DNA of 64,000 nucleotides from CAVSJJ01 sp963771015. GTDB taxonomy: Bacteria; Actinomycetota; Actinomycetes; Actinomycetales; Dermatophilaceae. Positions 57,730 through 64,000 of this stretch are shown in pieces. The notes under the pieces were generated by a model, which saw only the letters and a program-made list of their open reading frames with translations, was not told the origin of the DNA and did no database searches. A program made the translations under genes and the position numbers. Each line of letters starts with the position of its first letter. The stretch's first letter is position 1. The DNA lies in the NCBI GenBank assembly GCA_963771015.1, contig CAVYRN010000005.1, positions 1,054,001-1,118,000 on the forward strand. The letters are read 5' to 3'.

Positions 57730-58414
57730 GCCTCGGACCACCGGCGCCCCGACCACCTCGCCATCCCCACGGTTACCCACACCTGTGGGCGAGCTCTCAC
57801 TCGGCCCTGGTTATCCACAGATCCATCGGTCATCCACCGCCCCTGAGCACGAGCAACGCCCCAGATCTGTGGATAACCAGGGGACAGTTGCGACATCCGT
57901 CGAAGGCCACCCTTCCTTCCCTATGTTATCCACAAGGATCTGTGGATAGTTGGGGATAACCCTCCATCACCGGTGGACAGCCGCCGACGTCGCGGTGGAC
58001 GCCATGTGAACGGCCATCGACCCTCCACCGACGCCACCTCTTCTCCACCGTCCTCTCCACCGACGGTGCACATCCCGGATCGCCACCACGACCTGCACCG
58101 ATACCCACTCATCCACAGTGTCCACACGCCCTATGACAACGACGAGATCTCCCTATATCGAGGTCCACCCCGATCACGACCCTGAACCGGGATCACCACG
58201 ATGGGACCCGGGCCCCACCCGGTATGACGCGAATGACAGGGCCTGGTCCGGCCATTGATGTGGTGCGCGCTTCCCCCGGGGACTAGTGTGCTTCACCCGA
58301 GCGTGTCGTCGACCGTTCGGCTCCCGACATTGGTACAAGCACAGTGAGGGCGCACGTCTCGCGGCGCCCCGGCACGTGGCGCGGCTCACCCGCGCCGGCG
58401 AAGGGCGGTATGCC
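57730..58414. other. oriC: oriC with DnaA-box cluster
   Basis: 685 nt between dnaA and dnaN, without a gene. Perfect TTATCCACA at 57811-57819, 57868-57876 (reverse) and 57926-57934. Single-mismatch copies include 57773-57781, 57941-57949 (reverse), 57951-57959 (reverse) and 58109-58117. The cluster is densest at 57.77-57.96 kb, with weaker TCCAC-type sites to 58.13 kb. TAGTGT (58284-58289) may be the dnaN -10. The unwinding element was not located with confidence; ATCTCCCTATATCG (58146-58159) is the most AT-rich stretch noted. Confidence 0.9.
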
Positions 58415-59548
58415 GTGAAGTTCAGGGTCGAGCGTGACGTGTTCGCCGATGCCGTCACCTGGGTGGCCCGGGGCCTGCCGGCCCGCCCACCCGTTCCGGT
58501 CCTTGCCGGGATCCTCATCGTCGCCGACGCCGAGGGAACGTTGACGATGTCGGCCTTCGACTACGAGGTCTCGGCCCGGATCACGGTTCCCGCCGACGTC
58601 GCCGAGCCCGGGACGGTGCTCGTCCTCGGCCGGCTGCTGGCCGACATCTCTCGGAACCTGCCCGACAAGCCGGTCGACGTCGCCACCGACGGAGGCAAGG
58701 TCCAGGTCACCTGCGGGTCCTCGCGCTTCGCTCTGCTCCAGATGCCGGCCGACGACTACCCGACCCTGCCCCTGGCACCGGAGCCGACGGGCACGATCGA
58801 CGGCCAGCTCTTCACCGAGGCGGTCGCGCAGGTCTCGGTGGCCGCCGACCGCGGCGACACCCTGCCGATCCTCACCGGGGTCCGCGTGGAGATCGAGGGC
58901 GAGAAGGTCACCCTCCTCGCGACCGACCGCTACCGGCTGGCCACCCGCGAGCTGACGTGGAACCCGACGGCGAGTGACATCAGCCACCTCGCGCTCGTCC
59001 CGGCCCGGACGCTCTCCGAGACGGCCAAGTCGCTCGGGGCCGCGGGTTCCATCCAGGTCGCGCTCGGCGGGGCCGCCGGCGGTGACGGGCTCATCGGCTT
59101 CGAGGCCGGCCAGCGGCGGACGACGACCCGCCTCCTCGACGGGGAGTACCCCAAGGTCGCCTCGATCTTCCCGACGTCGAGCGACAGCGAGGCGGTCGTG
59201 TCGACCCACGACCTCATCGAGGCGGTCAAACGCGTCGCGCTGGTCGCCGAGCGGAACACCCCGGTCCGGCTCACCTTCACCGATGGCCAGGTCACCATCG
59301 AGGCCGGTGCCGGCGACGACGCCCAGGCCTCGGAGGCGGTCGAGGCGACCTTCACCGGGCCCGACATCGAGATCGCCTTCAACCCGCACTTCCTCCTCGA
59401 CGGGCTGGGCGTCGTGGGCACGGCATACAGCCGGCTCTCCTTCACCCAGCCCACCAGGCCGGCCCTGCTCGTCGGGCAGGCCGAGGCGGACGGCGAGCCG
59501 GACCTCAGCTACCGCTACGTCCTCATGCCGATTCGTTTCGCTTCCTGA
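58415..59548 (+). CDS. dnaN: DNA polymerase III beta sliding clamp
   Basis: 377 aa. VKFRVERDVFADAVTWVARGLP opens the first of three clamp domains; ATDRYRLATREL, LTFTDGQVTIEA and the C-terminal YVLMPIRF are conserved. The ring-shaped dimer tethers polymerase. GTG 58415 with AAGGG 9 nt upstream is used. Directly after oriC. Confidence 0.97.
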   Translation: MKFRVERDVFADAVTWVARGLPARPPVPVLAGILIVADAEGTLTMSAFDYEVSARITVPADVAEPGTVLVLGRLLADISRNLPDKPVDVATDGGKVQVTCGSSRFALLQMPADDYPTLPLAPEPTGTIDGQLFTEAVAQVSVAADRGDTLPILTGVRVEIEGEKVTLLATDRYRLATRELTWNPTASDISHLALVPARTLSETAKSLGAAGSIQVALGGAAGGDGLIGFEAGQRRTTTRLLDGEYPKVASIFPTSSDSEAVVSTHDLIEAVKRVALVAERNTPVRLTFTDGQVTIEAGAGDDAQASEAVEATFTGPDIEIAFNPHFLLDGLGVVGTAYSRLSFTQPTRPALLVGQAEADGEPDLSYRYVLMPIRFAS

Positions 59549-59551
59549 TTC

Positions 59552-59588
59552 CCCGGGTCACCGCCCGGGCATGCGGCTGGCGTAGCCT
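59552..59588 (+). promoter_or_regulatory. Weak hairpin after dnaN and possible gnd -10
   Basis: A 6-bp CCCGGG stem (59552-59557/59564-59569) could act as a partial terminator of dnaN. TAGCCT (59583-59588) is a possible -10 for gnd, 38 nt before its ATG. Both weak. Confidence 0.3.
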
Positions 59589-59626
59589 CAGGAGACACCT
59601 CACCGTCAACCGTCGAGGGGAACAGG

Positions 59627-60637
59627 ATGCAGCTGGGTCTGGTCGGGCTGGGCAAGATGGGCGCCAACATGCGCCAGCGGCTGCGCCGTGCCGGGCACGA
59701 GGTCGTGGGCTACGACCGAAACCCGGACGTCTCCGACGCCCGATCCCTCGCCGACCTGGTCAAGAAGCTTGCCGCTCCCCGCGTCGTCTGGGTCATGGTG
59801 CCCTCCGGGGCGCCCACCCGGGACACGGTCGCCAGGCTCGGCGACCTGCTCGACAAGGGTGACCTCGTCATCGACGGCGGGAACAGCCGGTTCACCGACG
59901 ATGCCGTCAACGAGAAGCTGCTCCGGAGCAAGGGCGTGGGCTATCTCGACTGCGGGGTATCCGGAGGCATCTGGGGCCTGGAGAACGGCTATGGGCTGAT
60001 GGTCGGCGGCTCCGTTGCCAACGTCCGCAAGGCGATGCCGATCTTCGACGCGCTGCGTCCCGAGGGGCCGCGCGACGAAGGGTTCGTCCATGCCGGCAAG
60101 GTCGGCGCCGGGCACTACACGAAGATGGTCCACAACGGCATCGAGTACGGCCTCATGCAGGCGTACGCGGAGGGCTACGAGCTGCTGGCGAAGAAGGACA
60201 TCGTCGAGAACGTCCCGGGTGCCTTCAAGGCGTGGAGCCGCGGGACCGTCGTCCGGTCCTGGTTGCTCGACCTCATGGTGGCGGCACTGGAGGACAACCC
60301 CGAGCTCGAGGACGTGTCGGACTACACCGTCGACTCCGGTGAGGGCCGATGGACCGTCGAGGAGGCCATCGCCGAGGCGGTCCCCATGCCGGTCATCTCG
60401 GCCGCCCTGTTCGCCCGGTTCGCCTCTCGTCAGCAACACTCCCCCGCGCTCCAGGCCGTCGCCGCGTTACGCGGCCAGTTCGGCGGGCATCAGGTCATGA
60501 CGATCGCCGAGGGTGAGGCGCTGCGGGACGGCCCGGCGCCGGCCGCCCCGGCGAAGAAGGCCGCGGGGAAGAAGGCCCCGGCGAAGAAGGCGGCCGCCCG
60601 CCCGAGCCCGCGCGGCGCCGGCCGCGCCCGCCGCTAG
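59627..60637 (+). CDS. gnd: 6-phosphogluconate dehydrogenase, decarboxylating, short form
   Basis: 336 aa. LGLVGLGKMGANM is the dinucleotide loop, VIDGGNSRFTDD and LDCGVSGGIWGLENGYGLMVGG the substrate-binding region, and HYTKMVHNGIEYGLMQAYAEG the catalytic Lys and Glu. It produces ribulose-5-phosphate and NAD(P)H in the pentose phosphate path. About residue 300 onward is a Lys/Ala/Pro-rich tail (KKAAGKKAPAKKAA) like histone H1, not part of the fold. Position between dnaN and recF is common in actinobacteria. Confidence 0.95.
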   Translation: MQLGLVGLGKMGANMRQRLRRAGHEVVGYDRNPDVSDARSLADLVKKLAAPRVVWVMVPSGAPTRDTVARLGDLLDKGDLVIDGGNSRFTDDAVNEKLLRSKGVGYLDCGVSGGIWGLENGYGLMVGGSVANVRKAMPIFDALRPEGPRDEGFVHAGKVGAGHYTKMVHNGIEYGLMQAYAEGYELLAKKDIVENVPGAFKAWSRGTVVRSWLLDLMVAALEDNPELEDVSDYTVDSGEGRWTVEEAIAEAVPMPVISAALFARFASRQQHSPALQAVAALRGQFGGHQVMTIAEGEALRDGPAPAAPAKKAAGKKAPAKKAAARPSPRGAGRARR

Positions 60638-60642
60638 GTCCG

Positions 60643-61851
60643 GTGTACGTCCGGCACCTGACGGTCGCGGACTTCCGCAGCTACGCCTCCGCCGACCTCG
60701 CCCTGGAGCCGGGCGTGAGCACGCTCATCGGCCTCAACGGCCAGGGCAAGACCAACCTGGTCGAGGCCATCGGCTATCTCGCCACGCTCGGTAGCCACCG
60801 GGTCTCGACCGACGCTCCCCTGGTCCGAGCGGGCGCCGGCCAGGCGATCATCCGCGCGGCCATCGTGCGGGAGGACCGCGAGACGCTCGTCGAGCTCGAG
60901 ATCAACCCCGGCCGGAGCAACCGGGCGCGGCTGGGGCGCTCAGCCCTCGGCCGCCCGCGGGACGTGCTCGGCGCCCTGCGAACCGTCCTGTTCGCCCCCG
61001 AGGACCTGGCCCTGGTCAAGGGCGACCCCTCGGAGCGGCGGCGGTTCCTCGACGACCTGCTCGTCGCCCGGCAGCCGCGGTGGGCTGGGGTCCGGTCCGA
61101 CTACGACAAGATCCTCAAGCAGCGCGGCGCCCTGCTGAAGTCGGCCGCCCCGGTCCTGCGCCGCTCCGACCGCCGTGCTCGGCGCGGGTCGGCTCGCCCC
61201 CCGGAGGGAGTGAGCGAGGAGGAGACCCGAGCGAGCGCGCTCAGCACCCTGGCGGTCTGGGATGCCCAGCTCGCCCAGGTCGGAGCGACGCTGCTGTACG
61301 CCCGGCTGCGACTGCTGCGCGACCTGCGGCCCTACCTCAGCGAGGCGTATGCCGCGGTGAGTGCCGGGGTGGCGGTGGCCGACGCAACATACAAGTCCTC
61401 GCTGCGGGCGGCGTCGGCCGAGGTGATCGCGGCCGGGGAGGTCCCCGAGATCTCGGCGCTCCACGACGAGATCCTGGCCAGTCTCGCGGAGGTCCGTGGT
61501 TCCGAGGTCGACCGCGGGGTATGCCTGGTCGGCCCGCACCGCGACGATCTGGTCCTCACCCTGGGCGACCTGCCCGCCAAGGGGTACGCCAGCCACGGCG
61601 AGGCCTGGTCGCTCGCGCTGGGGCTCAAGCTCGCGGCATTCCAGCTGCTGCGGCACGACCTGCGCGAGGATCCGGTCCTCGTCCTCGACGACGTCTTCGC
61701 CGAGCTGGACTCCGGTCGGCGGGAGCGGCTCGCCGGGCTCATCGCCGACTGCGAACAGGTCCTCATCACCGCCGCGGTTCCCGAGGACGTGCCCGAGGCG
61801 CTCGCCGGCAAGCGGTATGCCGTGACGACCGGGGAGGTGCGGCCGGCATGA
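60643..61851 (+). CDS. recF: RecF recombination mediator
   Basis: 402 aa. Walker A GLNGQGKTNLVEAI; signature VCLVGPHRDDLVLTL; Walker B VLVLDDVFAELD. It helps load RecA at gaps. The GTG start is 5 nt after gnd and no ribosome binding site is evident, so coupling is likely. A basic, poorly conserved insertion (RRSDRRARRGSARPPEG) lies near residues 175-195. It overlaps dciA by 4 nt (ATGA). Confidence 0.95.
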   Translation: MYVRHLTVADFRSYASADLALEPGVSTLIGLNGQGKTNLVEAIGYLATLGSHRVSTDAPLVRAGAGQAIIRAAIVREDRETLVELEINPGRSNRARLGRSALGRPRDVLGALRTVLFAPEDLALVKGDPSERRRFLDDLLVARQPRWAGVRSDYDKILKQRGALLKSAAPVLRRSDRRARRGSARPPEGVSEEETRASALSTLAVWDAQLAQVGATLLYARLRLLRDLRPYLSEAYAAVSAGVAVADATYKSSLRAASAEVIAAGEVPEISALHDEILASLAEVRGSEVDRGVCLVGPHRDDLVLTLGDLPAKGYASHGEAWSLALGLKLAAFQLLRHDLREDPVLVLDDVFAELDSGRRERLAGLIADCEQVLITAAVPEDVPEALAGKRYAVTTGEVRPA

Positions 61852-62444
61852 CCTCGTCGCAGCCGCCCGAGCCGCCCGGGGCCGGCCCGCCCCCGGAGGC
61901 CTCCGGCGGCGAGGGAGACCCGGCCGGTCCCGCCGACGCACCCGACGCGGCGGAGGTGGCCGACGCGGCCGCGGCCGCCCTCGCTCGGGCTCGCGCGGCG
62001 GCGCGCGCCAAGGGGCTTCGACCGGGGTTGCGGCCGCGGCGCCGACGCAAGGACGTCCCCGCCTCGCAGCGGTCCGAGCCGGGCAGCCGGGACCCGCAGC
62101 TGCTTGGCGACCAGCTCGACTCGTTCGTCGCCGAGCGGGGCTGGAAGGTCGATGTCGCCGTCGGGTCGGTCATCGGGAGGTGGCCGCAGATCGTCGGAGC
62201 CGAGATCGCCCAGCACTGCGCGCCGGTCGCCTTCCAGGACGGGGTGCTCACCGTCCGCGCGGACTCCTCCGCCTGGGCCTTCCAGCTCCAACTGCTCGGC
62301 TCGAGCCTGCTGGGCCGACTCACCGCCGACGTCGGCGAGGGGACCGTCACCGAGCTGCGGATCCTCGGCCCGGGCGGCCCCTCGTGGAGCCACGGTCCAC
62401 GTCGGGCCACCGACGGCCGGGGACCGCGAGACACCTACGGCTGA
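61848..62444 (+). CDS. dciA: DciA (DUF721) replication protein
   Basis: 198 aa. A long Ala/Pro/Arg-rich N-terminal region (about 1-80) precedes the DUF721 fold: LLGDQLDSFVAERGWKVDVA, VIGRWPQIVGAEIAQHCAPVAF and DGVLTVRADSSAWAFQLQLL. DciA is the ancestral helicase loader for DnaB. It overlaps recF by 4 nt. gyrB normally follows directly but does not here. Confidence 0.92.
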   Translation: MTSSQPPEPPGAGPPPEASGGEGDPAGPADAPDAAEVADAAAAALARARAAARAKGLRPGLRPRRRRKDVPASQRSEPGSRDPQLLGDQLDSFVAERGWKVDVAVGSVIGRWPQIVGAEIAQHCAPVAFQDGVLTVRADSSAWAFQLQLLGSSLLGRLTADVGEGTVTELRILGPGGPSWSHGPRRATDGRGPRDTYG

Positions 62445-62460
62445 CCCGCCCCGTCTCCCG

Positions 62461-62535
62461 GCTGATCCGGCGGGTTCTGTGGCTGATCCGGCGGGTTCTG
62501 TGGCTGCACCGGCGGGTTCTGTGGCTGCACCGGGC
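62461..62535. repeat. 21-bp tandem repeat downstream of dciA
   Basis: Unit GCTGATCCGGCGGGTTCTGTG at 62461-62481 and 62482-62502, GCTGCACCGGCGGGTTCTGTG at 62503-62523, and 12 nt of a fourth copy to 62535. It begins 17 nt after the dciA stop. A 7-codon period would encode WLIRRVL repeats, but no start or ribosome binding site supports translation. Confidence 0.88.
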
Positions 62536-62606
62536 TCGTCCCCCGCGCGCCGTGCTGCTCCCCCTCCCTCCCCCTCCCTCTCCGTCCCCTCGCAGTCCCC
62601 CATTCC

Positions 62607-62689
62607 CCTAACTTCTGCTAGCAGAGGTTAGGCCACTCAGCAGAAGGCGGAACCTCTGCTAAGTGAGGCAACCTCTGCTAGCAGAGGTT
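62607..62689. repeat. Cluster of TCTGCTAGCAGA palindromes
   Basis: A 26-bp palindrome with one G-T mismatch (62607-62632) and a perfect 20-bp palindrome AACCTCTGCTAGCAGAGGTT (62670-62689), with a further half-site AACCTCTGCTAA (62651-62662) and AGCAGAAG (62640-62647) between them. Lower GC than the flanks. It may be an operator array or rho-independent-type terminator of dciA; no U-tract follows. Confidence 0.75.
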
Positions 62690-62766
62690 AGGAATCCGGG
62701 GCTGGGGCCGTGCAAAGGGGCCGCCGAGCGAGCGAGCCGGGTGCGTGCGGGAGCGGGTGCGGTAGC

Positions 62767-62826
62767 GGGTGCGGGAGCAGGTGTGGGTGTGGGTGCGGGA
62801 GCGGGTGTGGGTGTGGGTGCGGGAGG
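62767..62826 (+). repeat. 24-bp G/T-rich tandem repeat ending in a ribosome binding site
   Basis: Unit GGGTGCGGGAGCAGGTGTGG plus GTGT (62767-62790), a copy with one change at 62791-62814, and 12 nt at 62815-62826 that ends GGGAGG, the ribosome binding site of the crotonase gene. The flanking sequence to 62745 is similarly GGGTGC-rich. Confidence 0.85.
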
Positions 62827-62835
62827 ATGGCGACC

Positions 62836-63591
62836 ATGAGCGACGCCGACGGTCCCCTCGTCCACCGCCACGACGAGGATGGCATCGCCGTCCTCACCCT
62901 CGACTCCCCCGCCAACCGGAACGCCCTCTCCAAACGCCTGATCGTCGAGCTGAGCGACCACCTCGGCGAGGCCGGCGGCGACGAGTCGCTGCACGCCATA
63001 CTCCTGCGGTCCTCGCATCGCGTCTTCTGCTCCGGCGCCGACCTGCGCGAGGCGGTCCAGGGCGACATGGCCGAGGGCGCACGTAGCATCGTCGCTCTGC
63101 AGCGGCTCATCGCCTCGCTGCCCGTGCCGGTCGTCGTCCGCCTCGACGGCCCGGTGCGCGCCGGCGGGCTGGGCCTCGTCGCGAGCGCCGATCTCGTCGT
63201 GTGCTCCTCGGCGGTGTCCTTCGCGCTCACCGAGGTCAAGCTGGGGCTCGCCGCGGCCGTCATCGCCATCCCGCTCCGGATCCGGCTCACCTCACGGGCC
63301 GCCAGCGACTGGTTCCTCACCGGCCGGGCGGTCACCGCCGACGAGGCCCGCCTCGGTGGGCTCGTCACGACGGTCGTCGCGCCCGAGGACATGGACGCGG
63401 CCGTCGGGGCGGTCCTCGGCGAGCTGCGGACCTCGACGCGGCAGGGGCTCAGCGAGGCCAAGCGGCTGCTCGGGGCCGAGCTTGTCGAGGCCTTCGATCG
63501 GCACGGCGAGGAGATGGCCCGGCTGTCCGGCCTGCTCTTCGGGTCCGACGTGGCCCAGGCGAACATGGCCGCCTTCCTCCGCAAGGCCTGA
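62836..63591 (+). CDS. Enoyl-CoA hydratase/isomerase (crotonase) family protein
   Basis: 251 aa. Starts MSDADGPLVHRHDEDGIAVL; GGAGG lies 9 nt upstream. CoA-pocket segments: SPANRNALSKRL, VFCSGADLREAVQG (oxyanion hole) and VVRLDGPVRAGGLGLVASADLVV, with LTEVKLGL carrying a conserved Glu. It hydrates or isomerises an acyl-CoA, or does related chemistry. The function is uncertain because the family is diverse. It stands where gyrB would be expected, after the repeat region. Confidence 0.85.
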   Translation: MSDADGPLVHRHDEDGIAVLTLDSPANRNALSKRLIVELSDHLGEAGGDESLHAILLRSSHRVFCSGADLREAVQGDMAEGARSIVALQRLIASLPVPVVVRLDGPVRAGGLGLVASADLVVCSSAVSFALTEVKLGLAAAVIAIPLRIRLTSRAASDWFLTGRAVTADEARLGGLVTTVVAPEDMDAAVGAVLGELRTSTRQGLSEAKRLLGAELVEAFDRHGEEMARLSGLLFGSDVAQANMAAFLRKA

Positions 63592-63715
63592 AGCCCGGCT
63601 CGTCGTCCGGCTCGTCGTCCCGCTGAGTGGAACGGTCTCGTTGACCTGTGTCCGTCGACCCGTCAGGGTCCTGATACCCGCCCGTTCCCGCGATGACGCT
63701 GTGAAAGGGGTCCTG

Positions 63716-63826
63716 ATGAGCGCTCCAGCGCCCGAGACGAGCCACCCGTGGCTCGGCACCCCTGCGCCGAACGCGGCTCACCCTGGGTCCCGTTCCACAC
63801 AGAGGAACATCGGTAGTCCCCCCTGA
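63716..63826 (+). CDS. Possible 36-aa peptide
   Basis: ATG 63716 with AAAGGGG 5 nt upstream, encoding MSAPAPETSHPWLGTPAPNA and 16 more residues before TGA. Pro/Ser/Thr-rich, without a membrane segment or cysteine. It precedes the 2Fe-2S gene by 69 nt. The good ribosome binding site is the only support; it may be a leader peptide or a chance frame. Confidence 0.3.
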   Translation: MSAPAPETSHPWLGTPAPNAAHPGSRSTQRNIGSPP

Positions 63827-63895
63827 CCGGCGGAAGGGAACCTCAGAACCAAGCGGGCTCCGAGGGAGCCACTCGCTGAACGCAAGGGAGCGCCA

Positions 63896-64000
63896 GTGCC
63901 GACCGTGACCGTCCACCCCTCCGGTGAGGTGATCTTCGTCGCGCCGGGAGAGACCATTCTTGGTGGTCTCTTCACGGCCGGCTACGCCTACACCGTCGGG
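63896..64000 (+). CDS. 2Fe-2S ferredoxin-type protein, partial
   Basis: Only 35 codons are visible before the window ends. GTG 63896 has AAGGGAG 6 nt upstream. TVTVHPSGEVIFVAPGETILGG and LFTAGYAYTVG fit the first strands of a plant-type 2Fe-2S domain, as in oxygenase reductases, where the cysteines would follow after the edge. Identity is tentative. Confidence 0.55.
   Translation, partial: MPTVTVHPSGEVIFVAPGETILGGLFTAGYAYTVG

Noticed and set aside
62461..62535. Small repetitive protein WLIRRVL repeats
   Set aside because: No start codon with a ribosome binding site in that frame; the period of 21 bp alone makes it look coding.

Overview
The window is about 71% GC, densely coded, and reads as a chromosomal segment of a high-GC Gram-positive actinobacterium, most likely Micrococcales (Intrasporangiaceae-like). 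Supporting this are Lsr2, a Ku/LigD end-joining set, DisA, SigM with its anti-sigma factor, a cysteine-free bS18 of the Micrococcales type, and an origin region whose order matches Mycobacterium and other actinobacteria (rpmH-rnpA-yidD-yidC-jag-rsmG-parA-parB on one side, dnaA-dnaN-gnd-recF-dciA on the other). No phage genes, insertion sequences, CRISPR arrays, rRNA or tRNA genes were seen. The replication origin lies near 57.8-58.1 kb, so most of the window is the left replichore.

Layout. 1-6.9 kb: a leftward catabolic operon for an unidentified polyol or sugar (IolE-like isomerase, ABC binding protein, permease, ATPase, two Gfo/Idh/MocA dehydrogenases and an RmlD-like reductase), with a good promoter and an internal hairpin after the binding-protein gene. 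6.9-9.2 kb: a secreted protein with three C-terminal repeats. 9.3-11.5 kb: lysS, a small membrane protein, lsr2. 11.7-15.4 kb: DNA repair (LigD-type polymerase and ligase as separate genes, divergent ku, Nei-type glycosylase). 15.5-24.4 kb: class I aldolase, clpC, a GNAT acetyltransferase, a class III aminotransferase, a membrane-anchored HELTH protein, a MOSC protein. 24.5-29.6 kb: MFS protein, mutY, disA, radA. 29.65-37.8 kb: OsmC protein, rpsF-ssb-rpsR-rplI, a GT87-like membrane protein, a bifunctional penicillin-binding protein, a PadR regulator and ino1.

38-50.5 kb: a biotin/lipoyl carrier of TB7.3 type, then pcnA, and divergently a Nudix hydrolase, a DUF6049-like membrane protein, murJ, a pseudokinase, sigM, its anti-sigma factor, trxB and trxA. 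This is the same order as the M. tuberculosis Rv3907c-Rv3914 block, except that murJ and the pseudokinase are separate genes. 49.5-58.4 kb: parB, parA, three parS sites, rsmG, jag, yidC/yidD, rnpA, rpmH, dnaA, oriC. 58.4-62.4 kb: dnaN, gnd, recF, dciA. The usual next gene, gyrB, does not follow. In its place are about 390 bp of tandem repeats and palindromes, then a crotonase-family gene and the start of a 2Fe-2S protein.

Most notable: (i) yidD has no stop codon and runs in frame into yidC, predicting a YidD-YidC fusion; (ii) the heptamer GTATGCC/GGCATAC occurs about 43 times by eye, roughly seven times expectation, on both strands, and twice as inverted pairs in hairpins; (iii) two parS sites lie inside the coding sequence of a long ParA N-terminal extension; (iv) the gyrB position is disrupted and repeat-rich; (v) at least eight genes carry a TANNNT box 6-8 nt before the start codon, suggesting leaderless mRNAs.
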